A stretch of 64,000 nucleotides of DNA, taken from NCBI GenBank assembly GCA_022846095.1, contig AP025583.1:558001-622000 (forward strand), read 5' to 3'. The DNA is from Oscillospiraceae bacterium. GTDB taxonomy: Bacteria; Bacillota; Clostridia; Oscillospirales; Oscillospiraceae. Both the position numbers and the translations under genes were made by a program. Every line of letters begins with the position of its first letter. Within the stretch, counting starts at the first letter, position 1. Under the pieces are notes generated by a model. The model was not told the DNA's origin. It did no database searches and saw nothing but the letters and a program-made list of their open reading frames with translations. Below, one piece after another: positions 50,123-58,828 of this stretch.

Positions 50123-52261
50123 TCAGCGCTGCTGCGCTGGGAAGTCCTGCCCATCCTCCAGGGCGGGCGGGGGCGGGACGGGGATGCCGGCCTCGGGGAA
50201 GGTGACCACGGCCTTAAAGAGGTCGCCGTCGATGGCCAGGCGGAAGGCGCCGCCCTGCAGCTCGGTCAGGCTGCGGGCGATGGACAGGCCAAGGCCGGAG
50301 CCCTCGGTGGAGCGGGACTCCTCCCCCCGCACGAAGCGCTCCATGAGCTGATCCGGCGGGATGTTGAGGGCCTGGCGGGAGATGTTTTTGACGCTTATGT
50401 TTACGCTGCCGTCCCAGCGGTTCACGTCCAGGTAGACACGGGTGCCGCCCAGGGCGTATTTACAGCAGTTGGAGAGCAGGTTGTCCAGGATGCGCCAGAG
50501 GTGGCGGCCGTCGGCCTGGACGTAGAGCTCCTCCTCGGGCAGGGCGGGCACCAGCTCCAGGCCGCTCTGGGCGAACTTCTCCTCGTACTCGCCCAGGGCC
50601 TGCCGGGTGAGCTGCACCACCCCCAGCCGCTCCCGGTTCACCGTCAGGGTGCCGGTGGACGCCTTGCTGGCCTCCACCAGATCCTCGGTCAGCTTCTTGA
50701 GGCGCTGGCTCTTCCTGTCCAATACTTCAATATACTCCAAAGCCTTGGTATTTGCAACTTCTTCCTTTTTCAGCAGGTCCACGTAGTTGATGATGGAGGT
50801 GAGGGGGGTCTTGAGATCGTGGGAGACGTTGGTGATAAGCTCGGCCTTGAAGCGCTCCGACTTGAGCCGCTCGTCCACCGCGTTGCCGATGGCGCCGCCC
50901 AGGTCGTTGAGCTGCTCGGCGTGCTCCTTCAGGTCGGGGTACATCTTTTTCGTGTCAATTTTGAAGTCCGGGTTGCCGCCGATGATCTGTCCCACCCCGG
51001 CCCGCACGGCCTCCCACTGCTTGATCCAGCGCAGGATGGCGTAGAGCGCCAGCCCCTGGTAGACCGGGATCAGGAAGACGGTAAGGCCGGTGAGCACGGT
51101 GCCGATGAGGTAAATCACAAAGGCCAGCCCCACCCGCCAGACCAGGGACCAGTTGCGCCACAGCCGGGCGAAGAAGCCGCCGATGCCCCGGCCGATGCGG
51201 GCGCAGATGCGCCAGAGGATCATGCTGCGCAGCACGGTGTGGGTCTTGAGGCGGGTGGCGGTGGTGAGGATCAGGGCCAGGGCGCAGCCGGAAAAGCCGA
51301 TGGAGATAATGCCCAGCCCCACGACGACCCGCAGGGTAACGTCCTGGTTGAAGTTCCAGACGATCTCGCTGCCGCCCTCCAGCAGCAGGGAGTAGGCGCC
51401 CAGCTGGAGCAGCAGGTAGAGGTCGTAGGGCACCCGGTCGTGCCAGTTGAGCCGGACGCGCCCGTCCTCCCGCCGCCGCCCGGCGGCGAGGCACAGGAAA
51501 ATGGTAAGGCCCAGGGCCGACAGATCCAGGGCCAGGGCCAGGGCCGCGGCGCCGGGCAGCCAGGGGGATATGTCGCCGTACTCGTTCCGGGCCTCCCACA
51601 TCGCGTCGTGGGCCGACAGGGGCCGGGCCGCGCCGTACTCGATGACGTACTCCACGCTGGTGCGCCGCCCGTCCGCGTCCGCGTCGTAGCTCCAATTATA
51701 ACCGCTGAAGTACCACCCATACTGATCCGCGTCCTGGGCGTTCCCGGGGGTGAAAATCTGGGTCTCCCCGTCCACCGTCACGGCCAGGTAGTACAGCTCC
51801 TCGGCGCTGTCCCAGATCTGCCGGTCCTCGCTGTTGGCCTGCGCGCGCCGGAACCCGGCGGTCTCCATGCGCACCTTGTCCACCACGGCGTCCAGCGCCG
51901 CGCCGTTCAGGTTGTCGTACACCAGCGTGCCGTCCTGGGTGTGGATCTGGAAGCGCAGGTTGGTGTTGGCGGGGTCCAGCGCCTCCTTCAGCGACTGGCG
52001 CTCCTTCTCCTCGGAGTAGGTCAGGCTCCCGTTCCACTGCTCCGTCTGGTACAGGTAGGCCAGGCGCTCGGACAGGTACTCGGCCTCCCGCAGGGGGGCG
52101 TAGATGGCGTTGGAGTCGTAGAAGTCCACCGCCTTGCCCATCCACAGGTCGTCCCAGTTGCCCAGGGTGACGAAGGAGGCCCAGAAGCCCCCGGCGGCGG
52201 TGAGGACGGCCAGTATGACGGCAATGAGCTTGGCGGCGGGGCTGGTGCGCAGGCTTTTCAT
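50123..52261 (-). CDS. Sensor histidine kinase
   Basis: A 712-residue membrane kinase. An N-terminal helix (residues about 12-30), a ~200-residue extracytoplasmic sensor (residues about 35-225), several helices (SPWLPGAAALALALDLSALGLTIFLCLA to IGTVLTGLTVFLIPVYQGLALYA), then a dimerisation domain with NVSHDLKTPLTSI and an ATPase domain with LLSNCCKYA and GSGLGLSIARSL. It phosphorylates the response regulator encoded 26 bases upstream. ATG at 52261 follows AAGGAGCG. Confidence 0.93.
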   Translation of the reverse strand: MKSLRTSPAAKLIAVILAVLTAAGGFWASFVTLGNWDDLWMGKAVDFYDSNAIYAPLREAEYLSERLAYLYQTEQWNGSLTYSEEKERQSLKEALDPANTNLRFQIHTQDGTLVYDNLNGAALDAVVDKVRMETAGFRRAQANSEDRQIWDSAEELYYLAVTVDGETQIFTPGNAQDADQYGWYFSGYNWSYDADADGRRTSVEYVIEYGAARPLSAHDAMWEARNEYGDISPWLPGAAALALALDLSALGLTIFLCLAAGRRREDGRVRLNWHDRVPYDLYLLLQLGAYSLLLEGGSEIVWNFNQDVTLRVVVGLGIISIGFSGCALALILTTATRLKTHTVLRSMILWRICARIGRGIGGFFARLWRNWSLVWRVGLAFVIYLIGTVLTGLTVFLIPVYQGLALYAILRWIKQWEAVRAGVGQIIGGNPDFKIDTKKMYPDLKEHAEQLNDLGGAIGNAVDERLKSERFKAELITNVSHDLKTPLTSIINYVDLLKKEEVANTKALEYIEVLDRKSQRLKKLTEDLVEASKASTGTLTVNRERLGVVQLTRQALGEYEEKFAQSGLELVPALPEEELYVQADGRHLWRILDNLLSNCCKYALGGTRVYLDVNRWDGSVNISVKNISRQALNIPPDQLMERFVRGEESRSTEGSGLGLSIARSLTELQGGAFRLAIDGDLFKAVVTFPEAGIPVPPPPALEDGQDFPAQQR

Positions 52262-52287
52262 GGGGATCGCTCCTTGAGGGGGAAGGG

Positions 52288-52977
52288 CTACGCCTTCTCC
52301 ATTTTGTACCCCAGGCCCCACACCACCTTCAGGTAGCGGGGGTTGGCGGGGTCGATTTCAATCTTTTCCCGCAGGTGCCGGATGTGCACGGCCACGGTGT
52401 TCTCCGAGCCCAGGGAGGGGTCGTTCCACACCAGCTCGTAGATCTGTCCGGTGGAGAACACCCGGCCCGGGTGCTTCATGAGCAGCAGCAGGATATTGTA
52501 CTCGATGGGGGTGAGGTTCACGCTCTCCCCGTCCACCGTCACGGACTTGGCCGCGTCGTCCACCGAGATGCCGCCGTTCACCAGGGCGGCCTCCTTCTTC
52601 TCCTGGCCGCCCAGGGTGGTGTACCGCCGCAGCTGGCTCTTCACCCGGGCGATGACCTCGATGGGGTTGAAGGGCTTGGTGATGTAGTCGTCCGCGCCGA
52701 TGTTCAGGCCCAGGATCTTGTCGGAGTCCTCGCTCTTGGCGGTGAGCAGGATGATGGGGATGTTCCAGCTCTCCCGCAGCTTGGCGGTGGTGCGGATGCC
52801 GTCCATGCCGGGCATCATAATATCCATCAATATCAGGTGGACCTCGTTCTGCTCCACCAGGCGCAGGGCCTCCAGCCCGTCGTAGGCCTTCAGGGTGCGG
52901 TAGCCCTCGCTGCTCAGGTAGATGTCCAGGGCGGAGACGATGTCACGGTCGTCGTCGCAAATGAGAATGTTGTACAC
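52288..52977 (-). CDS. OmpR/PhoB family response regulator
   Basis: A 229-residue regulator. Receiver ILICDDDRDIVSALD, phosphoacceptor Asp in LMDIMMPGMDG (about residue 52), Lys in ITKPFNP; then a winged-helix domain VNLTPIEYNILLLLMKHPGRVFS and AVHIRHLREKIEID. The start is GTG at 52977 after GAGGTGAG. It forms an operon with the kinase. Possible targets are the adjacent serpin gene or sites such as the direct repeats at 27256-27272. Confidence 0.94.
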   Translation of the reverse strand: MYNILICDDDRDIVSALDIYLSSEGYRTLKAYDGLEALRLVEQNEVHLILMDIMMPGMDGIRTTAKLRESWNIPIILLTAKSEDSDKILGLNIGADDYITKPFNPIEVIARVKSQLRRYTTLGGQEKKEAALVNGGISVDDAAKSVTVDGESVNLTPIEYNILLLLMKHPGRVFSTGQIYELVWNDPSLGSENTVAVHIRHLREKIEIDPANPRYLKVVWGLGYKMEKA

Positions 52978-53129
52978 TGCGGCTCACCTCATGTTCGTAT
53001 TTTTAAGATAGCAGGCGAAGTTTAAGTGGGAAGAGGGGAAAGCTTTAAGAAGTCTTTAAGAATCGCCCCGGGAACATTTTACCCCATTCCCCGTCTAAAA
53101 AGCAACCATACCAAAAAGGAGGCATTTCC

Positions 53130-54371
53130 ATGAAACGGATTCTTGCGCTGTGCTGCGCCGCGATCCTGGCGCTCACGGGCTGCACGGGGGCCGGGGCCAC
53201 GGTCCAGCCCGACCCCACCCCAAACCCGGCGGTAGCCGAGACGGACGCCGGCGCCGACCGGGCCGCCGCCGCCTTCGGCGCGCAGCTGCTGCGGCAGGTC
53301 CGGCGGGAGGGGGAGGACACCCTGGTCTCCCCCCTGTCGGCCCTGCTGGCCCTGTCCATGACGGCGGGGGGCGCCGCGGGGGACACCCGCGCGGCCATGC
53401 TGGAGGCGCTGGGGGGCGCGGAGCTGGACGCGCTCAACGCCAACTGCGCCTCCCTTCTGGCCGACTACGCGGCCCTGGGCGGCAGCACCGAGCTGAACAT
53501 CGCCAACAGCCTGTGGGTGGACGACACGCTGGAGCCCCTGGACGGCTTCCTCGCCTCCTGCGGGGACTTCTACGGCGCCGCCGCCCGGCGGCTGGACCTC
53601 CAGGCCCCGGCCACGGTGGACGCCGTCAACGCCTGGGTGGAGGAGCACACCGGGGGCAAGATCCCCAATATGCTGAATGAAATCTCGCCCGAGACGGTGC
53701 TTCTGCTGGCCAACGCCCTGTATCTGAACACCACGTGGCGCAATGAGTTCGACCCCCTGGACAACTGGACGGCCCAGTTCCGCCCGGACGGCGGCGCGGC
53801 GGTGGAGGTGGAGTACCTGAATAACGGCATCCGGCAGGAGTCGTATATCCGCTCCGGGCGGGAGGAGGGCGTGCTGCTGCCCTACGACGACGGGCGGCTG
53901 GCCTTCCTGGCGGTGCGCCCCCTGGAGGGGGATCTGACGCAGTACCTGGAGGGGTGGGACGGGCAGACCCTCCCCGGGCTGATCGCCGCCGCCCGGGACA
54001 CCCGGCTGCTGCTCCACCTGCCCAAGTTCGAGGCCGAGTGGGGCGGAGACCTGTCCGGGGCCCTGCGGGCCATGGGCATGGACCCGGCCTTCGATCCGGC
54101 GGGGGCCGACTTCTCCAGCCTGGCGGCCGACGCGCAGGAGCGGCAGATCTATATCGGCGCGGTGGCCCACAAGACTCTCATCGACGTAAACGAGAAGGGC
54201 ACCGAGGCGGCGGCCGCCACGGTGGTGGCCATGGAGGCCGGGGGCGCGGCCCCGGCGCAGGACTACGAGGAGCTGATCCTGGACACGCCCTTCGTCTACG
54301 GCATCGTGGACCTGGAGCGGGGGGTGCCGCTGTTCCTGGGCACCTTCGAGACGGGGCACACGGGCGGCTGA
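53130..54371 (+). CDS. Serpin lipoprotein
   Basis: A 413-residue protease inhibitor. The N-terminus MKRILALCCAAILALTGC is a lipoprotein signal with lipobox LTGC. The serpin core includes LVSPLSALLALSMTAGGAAGDTR, NIANSLWVDD and LPKFEAEWGGDL. The reactive-centre hinge is NEKGTEAAAATVVAMEAGG, matching the inhibitory consensus (Gly, Thr, four Ala), with a scissile bond predicted near Ala-Gly/Gly. It sits on the outer face and may protect the cell from host or competitor serine proteases. Promoter elements share the 150-base gap with the divergent response regulator. Confidence 0.93.
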   Translation: MKRILALCCAAILALTGCTGAGATVQPDPTPNPAVAETDAGADRAAAAFGAQLLRQVRREGEDTLVSPLSALLALSMTAGGAAGDTRAAMLEALGGAELDALNANCASLLADYAALGGSTELNIANSLWVDDTLEPLDGFLASCGDFYGAAARRLDLQAPATVDAVNAWVEEHTGGKIPNMLNEISPETVLLLANALYLNTTWRNEFDPLDNWTAQFRPDGGAAVEVEYLNNGIRQESYIRSGREEGVLLPYDDGRLAFLAVRPLEGDLTQYLEGWDGQTLPGLIAAARDTRLLLHLPKFEAEWGGDLSGALRAMGMDPAFDPAGADFSSLAADAQERQIYIGAVAHKTLIDVNEKGTEAAAATVVAMEAGGAAPAQDYEELILDTPFVYGIVDLERGVPLFLGTFETGHTGG

Positions 54372-54961
54372 GCCGCCCGTTCAAGGGCGGAAACGCCCCT
54401 CTTCCGCCGAAACAAAACGGGCGCGGAGCCAATCCCGGCGGGTCATAAGGAAGTAAATCAGAAAAAGCGGGGCGGCGTAGTCGAAAGGCTACGCCGTCTT
54501 GCTGTTTTCAAGGGGTCTAGGTCGTTTGTCTGCGTTGTCCGGACATAAACAATGATAATTTTTGTGCTACATGCTACAGAAGTCCGGTAAAGGGTAATAC
54601 TTGCCCTTTACCATGACCGGCCCCGCCAAGGCGGGGCCGGGGAGTAAGCGCCGGATTGCGCCAGAGGCGCGCCCGTCGCCCCCTCCGGGATCGTGGGTGT
54701 CAGCGGGTCACTGCCACCGCCAGAGCACGGCGCAGGGCGTCAGAGCGGCGCACAAGGGGGGACCTGGACCGGGATAGGGTCCCCGCCGTTGACGATGAGA
54801 TGACCGCCCCCCACGCCTGTAACGGGGAGCAGAAGGGCGCGGTCAATGTAAGAGACACGGCGCAAGGTACACAAAACATCAGTTGGATGGCGCGGTTGCA
54901 AATCGGAAAATTAAAGAGTAAAATTGATTTCGACATAATTCGATGTTGGAGGCGATGGAGG
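54372..54961 (+). other. Gene-free, structured region upstream of the SLH gene
   Basis: No supported gene. Hairpins are visible: GGCGTAG/CTACGCC (54475-54502), GGTAAAGGG/CCCTTTACC (about 54587-54613), and CCGGCCCCGCC/GGCGGGGCCGG (about 54618-54642). A promoter follows at 54896-54924. Composition changes from GC-rich to AT-rich at about 54840. I could not match it to a known riboswitch. Confidence 0.6.
54896..54924 (+). promoter_or_regulatory. Promoter of the lower-GC SLH gene
   Basis: TTGCAA (54896-54901) and TAAAAT (54919-54924) are 17 bases apart, 37 bases upstream of the GTG at 54962. Confidence 0.7.
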
Positions 54962-56413
54962 GTGCAGGGCAAAAAAATAGCCGCCGCTCTTGGAGCGGTG
55001 GCCTTAATAATGAGTATGTGCGGCCCAGCGGGAGCCGTTGAGGATGGCGGGAGCCTGGATAACTTTCAGCGGTCCGGCCAATGCCCTGCCTTTTCGGATG
55101 TGGGCGAGGACTGGACCCGTGATGGTGTTGTGACGGCCTGTGAGCTTGGACTGATGAAGGGGACCAGCGGGACCACATTCAGCCCTGACGCCCCTGTGAC
55201 GGTCCAGGAGGCCATCATTCTTGCCGCCAGACTCCGTTGTGTATACAGTTGGGGTAGCAATTCCGTCCAGTACCCGAACCAAGCCTCAGTAGGCAACGCC
55301 GACACCTGGGCCACGGCAGAGATTAACTACGCCATCCAAGAGGGTATCATCAAGTCAGGAGACTTTACAAACTACAAGGCCACAGCCACAAGAGCGCAAA
55401 TGGCTTATATCTTTGCGAATGCTCTCCCGGAAAGCACAGGAGTTTACTCCGTTATCAACACAGTAGATAACGACGCCATACCTGATGTAAGGACTTCCGA
55501 TCCCTACGGCTCCTCAATCTATAAACTGTATAGGAGTGGGGTACTGACCGGAGGAGATGGTAACGTATTCGCACCTACCAAACCCATCACCCGAGCGGAG
55601 ACCGCCGCCATAGTCTCCAGACTACCGTTCCCGACCAAACACCAATCCGTCACCTTATTGAACCCCAACTCGGTAGCTACATCCTACCTAGCAGATGGTG
55701 TAACAGTAGCCCCTTACCAGGGGCACGTTATCTACGTTGGTAAAGCGACCAAGACGACTGCAGGGCAACCTCGTAGCAGTGAGAAAACAAAGTACGCAAC
55801 CACAGCTATTGCTGTAAAATACGGATTTCACAATTACAATTCCAACAGTCAGGCAGAGTACAATGAGGTTATCAGCGGAATCCAGAATGTTTACAATTCC
55901 ACAGTGAAGAAAGGCACTTCAGCTTTGGCTGGTACTTTCGGTTTGACAGCGGCTTCATGGCAGGTAGTAGATAACATAATCGCAGGTAAATCCTATGATA
56001 AAGCAGCTTGGGATTCTTTCGTAAATGACCTGTTCCCCGCAGTGGGAAAAAATATCGGTAATGACAAAATGCAAGCAGAAACTATAAAATTGTATGGCCA
56101 ATACAGACTGTTATATACCAGCACATCTTTTGCGATTGGCGAGACAGGTGGTATCTCAGCATACGATGCCATGTATAACGACAAAGCATCTTGCGTAGCC
56201 ACCTCTCACGTCTGCACCGCCATCGCAGACATGCTAGGAATCAACGCAGGAACCTTCGCCAGTGCTGACCACCAGTCGACTATACTTCTTATCAATGGCG
56301 TTTACTTCAGTGGCGAAGGGCAAATGGCATATACATCATACGATGCCGCTACCTCATGGGCCACAGAGGGAGCCATAACAGAGTTCACCTCTGCTGGCTC
56401 ACCTCTAAAATAG
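54962..56413 (+). CDS. SLH domain secreted protein, lower GC
   Basis: A 483-residue protein. GTG at 54962 gives a signal peptide (VQGKKIAAALGAVALIMSMC ... AGA). SLH-like repeats lie at residues about 40-215: FSDVGEDWTRDGVVTACELGLMKGTSGTTFSPDAPVTVQEAI and SDPYGSSIYKLYRSGVLTGG followed by KPITRAETAAIVSRL. The rest (about 230-483) has no family I recognise. The longer upstream frame is not accepted because it lacks a ribosome-binding site and signal. Codon use is clearly more AT-rich (ACA, TCA, ATA) than in the flanking genes, suggesting transfer. Confidence 0.83.
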   Translation: MQGKKIAAALGAVALIMSMCGPAGAVEDGGSLDNFQRSGQCPAFSDVGEDWTRDGVVTACELGLMKGTSGTTFSPDAPVTVQEAIILAARLRCVYSWGSNSVQYPNQASVGNADTWATAEINYAIQEGIIKSGDFTNYKATATRAQMAYIFANALPESTGVYSVINTVDNDAIPDVRTSDPYGSSIYKLYRSGVLTGGDGNVFAPTKPITRAETAAIVSRLPFPTKHQSVTLLNPNSVATSYLADGVTVAPYQGHVIYVGKATKTTAGQPRSSEKTKYATTAIAVKYGFHNYNSNSQAEYNEVISGIQNVYNSTVKKGTSALAGTFGLTAASWQVVDNIIAGKSYDKAAWDSFVNDLFPAVGKNIGNDKMQAETIKLYGQYRLLYTSTSFAIGETGGISAYDAMYNDKASCVATSHVCTAIADMLGINAGTFASADHQSTILLINGVYFSGEGQMAYTSYDAATSWATEGAITEFTSAGSPLK

Positions 56414-56462
56414 CTTCTACATAATACTACCACAGAGTGTAAATTGTTGTTCAAAATGAGGG

Positions 56463-56524
56463 AGGCCCGGTACTCCACGGTGGCGGTCACATTAGACCCG
56501 CCGTTAGGGAGAACCGGGCTTTTC
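56463..56524 (+). terminator. Hairpin after the SLH gene
   Basis: AGGCCCGGT and ACCGGGCT at the ends of a 62-base span pair, followed by TTTTC. A second hairpin at 56553-56587 (GGGACAC with GTGTCCC) lies downstream and could serve the convergent zinc-ribbon gene. No gene lies between 56414 and 56674. Confidence 0.65.
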
Positions 56525-56674
56525 ATTGTTGTTCATGTCTGCGGACATAGAGAAAGGGACACCAGCACAAACGCCAGTGTCCCCTATTCTCTTCTCTCAA
56601 AAGCCCGGTTGTCTGTTGTGTTTAGCGTGCTTCTTTATTACCTACTACCTAACCGCTCCGCGCCCGTTTTTTGT

Positions 56675-56887
56675 TCAGTTGCTGATAAAGAAGTCCAGGA
56701 TGTCCATGCCCATATCCCCCTGCTGCTTGTACAGCTCGGTATAGCCGCAGCGGGTGCAGGTGATGGTGACGAACTTTTTGTTCTGCACGTCGAAGAGCTT
56801 GGCGAAATTCCCGCCGGTGGCCTGGAACTGGTCGTGCTCGTAGGTGCGGTTGCCGCATTTCTGGCATATGTACTGCTGCTGATCCAT
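56675..56887 (-). CDS. Small zinc-ribbon protein
   Basis: A 70-residue protein. CQKCGNRTYEHDQFQATGG and ITCTRCGYTELY give a four-Cys zinc ribbon. Members of this family (zinc-ribbon nucleic-acid-binding-like) are common in Firmicutes with no assigned function. ATG at 56887 follows GGAG. It is divergent from the phosphopantetheinyl transferase gene. Confidence 0.85.
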   Translation of the reverse strand: MDQQQYICQKCGNRTYEHDQFQATGGNFAKLFDVQNKKFVTITCTRCGYTELYKQQGDMGMDILDFFISN

Positions 56888-56985
56888 GGTTTAATCACTC
56901 CTTTGACTGATATTTTACTCTGGACAGGTTGCTTTTGTCCTGAAGAAATGGTTAAAATAAGATAAAAGGTGAGGGGGCGGAGAGC

Positions 56986-57522
56986 TTGGTTACGGTGTAT
57001 CTGGCGCGGGGGGAGGACGGCCGCGCCCTGGCCCCCGCCCTGCTGGAGCGGGCGGCGGCGGAGCTGTGGGGGCTCCCCCTGCCGGAGATCGCCCGCCTGC
57101 CCGGGGGGAAGCCCTGGTTTCCGGAGCGGCCCGGGCTCCACTTCTCCCTGAGCCACAGCGGCCCCCTGGCCCTGTGCGCGGCCGGGGACGCCCCGGTAGG
57201 GGCGGACGTGGAGCGGGTCCGGCCCCGCTCGGCCGGGCTGCCCCGGTACGTGTGCGGCGCCGGGGAGCTGGCCTGGTTCGAGGGCCGGGGGGAGCGCTGG
57301 GAGGACTTCTATACCCTGTGGACCTTAAAGGAGGCCCGGTGCAAGTGCACCGGGGAGGGGCTGCGCCCGGGGCCCCGGGCGCTGCGGGTGCCCCTGCTGG
57401 AGCCGGGGGAGGCCGGGGAACTGGACGGCTTCGCCTTCCGCGCCTGGGGCGGCCCCGGCTGGCGGGCGGCGGCCTGCGCGGCGGGGGGGACGCTGTGTAG
57501 GGAGATTGTTCAAATTTCTTAA
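56986..57522 (+). CDS. 4'-phosphopantetheinyl transferase superfamily protein (Sfp-type)
   Basis: A 178-residue enzyme. HFSLSHSGPLALCA, GADVERVRPR and FYTLWTLKEARCKCTGEGL are the three conserved motifs of Sfp/AcpT enzymes, including the Mg-binding Asp and Glu. It attaches phosphopantetheine from CoA to carrier proteins. No carrier-protein gene is near. The start is TTG at 56986 after GGAG, the most probable of few options. The family is usually 200-240 residues, so this one is slightly short. Confidence 0.88.
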   Translation: MVTVYLARGEDGRALAPALLERAAAELWGLPLPEIARLPGGKPWFPERPGLHFSLSHSGPLALCAAGDAPVGADVERVRPRSAGLPRYVCGAGELAWFEGRGERWEDFYTLWTLKEARCKCTGEGLRPGPRALRVPLLEPGEAGELDGFAFRAWGGPGWRAAACAAGGTLCREIVQIS

Positions 57523-57599
57523 TCTTATTTTAAGAGTTAGGCCGGGGTTTTCTAAAGAATCCTCCTGTATACTCAAAAGCGTAGAAAGGAGGGAGCGCC

Positions 57600-58700
57600 G
57601 TGAATATCCTGATTCTGACCGGAAAATTCGGCATGGGCCACTATTCCGCGTCCCAGTCCCTGCGCCAGCAGCTGCTGCGGGCGTTTCCCGAGGCGGTTGT
57701 GGCGGTGGAGGACTTCGTGGCCTACGCCATGCCCAACGGCTGTGAGGCCATGTACAAGGGCTTTAACCTGCTGGTCACCCACGGCAGCAGCCTGTTTAAT
57801 ACCTACTATAAGCTCACCGAGAACGCCCCCGCCGACGCCCGGCCCCCCTTTGAGGGCATCTTTTTGGAGAAGCTGGACGAGCTTTTGAGCGAGCGGCGGC
57901 CCGACGCGGTCATCGCCACCCACCCCCTGTGCGCCCAGCTCATGACCCGCTGGAAGTGGGAGAGCGGGCAGACCCTGCCCCTCATCACCTGCGTCACCGA
58001 CCTTTCGGTGCACTCCGAGTGGATCAACTCCGGCACCGACTGCTACCTGGTGGGCAGTCCGGACATCCGCGAGCGCCTGTGCGGCAAGGGCGTGGAGCGG
58101 GAGCGCATCTGCGTCACCGGCATCCCGGTGAAGGCCGAGTTCAAGCTCCCCAAGCGCCGCCGTCCCCGGGCGGGGGCGCGCAACCTGCTCATCATGGGGG
58201 GCGGGCTGGGCCTGCTGCCCCGGAAGGATAAATTCTACGAGGAGCTCAACGCCCTGCGGGGCGTGGAGACCACCCTCATCGCGGGCAACAACGACAAGCT
58301 GCGTGAGCGCCTGGCGGGCAGATACGAGCACATCAAGGTGCTGGGCTACACCGACCGGGTGTACGACTACATGGCCCGCGCCGACCTGATGCTCTCCAAG
58401 CCCGGCGGCATCACCCTGTTCGAGACCATCTTCTCCGAGCTGCCCATGCTGGCCTGGGAGCCGTTTTTGCAGCAGGAGAAGAACAACGCCCGCTTCCTCA
58501 CCCGCGCCGGCATCGGCCGTATCGCCTCCAAGGAGCCGGAGGCCTGCCTGAGCGCCATCCGGGGCCTCATCTACAACGACGAGGCGCTGGAGCGCATGGC
58601 GCAGAACATGCGCCGGCTCAAGGACGAGCTGGAGGAGGAGAGCCTGAACCGTATCGTGGCCGCCATCGGAAAGGCGGCGGGAAAGGAGGTGTGTGCCTGA
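57600..58700 (+). CDS. MGDG synthase-like glycosyltransferase (GT28)
   Basis: A 366-residue glycosyltransferase. LILTGKFGMGHYSASQSLRQ is the MGDG synthase/UgtP N-terminal domain, and the C-terminal half has GGGLGLLPRKDKF, VLGYTDRVYDYMARADLMLSKPGGITLFE, typical of MurG/GT28. It should add galactose or glucose to diacylglycerol for membrane glycolipid synthesis. The start is GTG after GGAGGG. Two coupled genes follow. Confidence 0.93.
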   Translation: MNILILTGKFGMGHYSASQSLRQQLLRAFPEAVVAVEDFVAYAMPNGCEAMYKGFNLLVTHGSSLFNTYYKLTENAPADARPPFEGIFLEKLDELLSERRPDAVIATHPLCAQLMTRWKWESGQTLPLITCVTDLSVHSEWINSGTDCYLVGSPDIRERLCGKGVERERICVTGIPVKAEFKLPKRRRPRAGARNLLIMGGGLGLLPRKDKFYEELNALRGVETTLIAGNNDKLRERLAGRYEHIKVLGYTDRVYDYMARADLMLSKPGGITLFETIFSELPMLAWEPFLQQEKNNARFLTRAGIGRIASKEPEACLSAIRGLIYNDEALERMAQNMRRLKDELEEESLNRIVAAIGKAAGKEVCA

Positions 58701-58828
58701 TGTATGAGTACGACGAGCGCCGGATCCTGGCCTGGCTGGCCGCCGCTCTGGCGGGGGCCGCCCTGGTGCTGCGGGGCCTGATGCGGGCGTACCGCAGCCG
58801 GACGAGAAAGCGGGTGCGGGGCGTATGA
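58700..58828 (+). CDS. Small single-helix membrane protein
   Basis: A 42-residue frame starting at ATG 58700 and ending TGA 58828. Its start overlaps the glycosyltransferase stop by 1 base, and its stop overlaps the next gene's ATG by 4 bases. It has MYEYDERRI, one hydrophobic helix (LAWLAAALAGAALVLRGL), and a basic tail (RSRTRKRVR). Tight coupling on both sides makes it a likely real gene. GGAGG lies just upstream. Function unknown; an anchor or regulator of the glycolipid enzymes is possible. Confidence 0.65.
   Translation: MYEYDERRILAWLAAALAGAALVLRGLMRAYRSRTRKRVRGV

Noticed and set aside
54372-54700. c-di-GMP riboswitch before the SLH gene
   Set aside because: Hairpins are present but the GEMM aptamer motifs are absent.
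54656-54961. N-terminal extension of the SLH protein
   Set aside because: It is Arg-rich, precedes the promoter at 54896-54924 and lacks a start site; the signal peptide starts at 54962.
56444-56965. A 173-codon plus-strand frame after the SLH gene
   Set aside because: It spans terminators and the antisense of a conserved zinc-ribbon gene.
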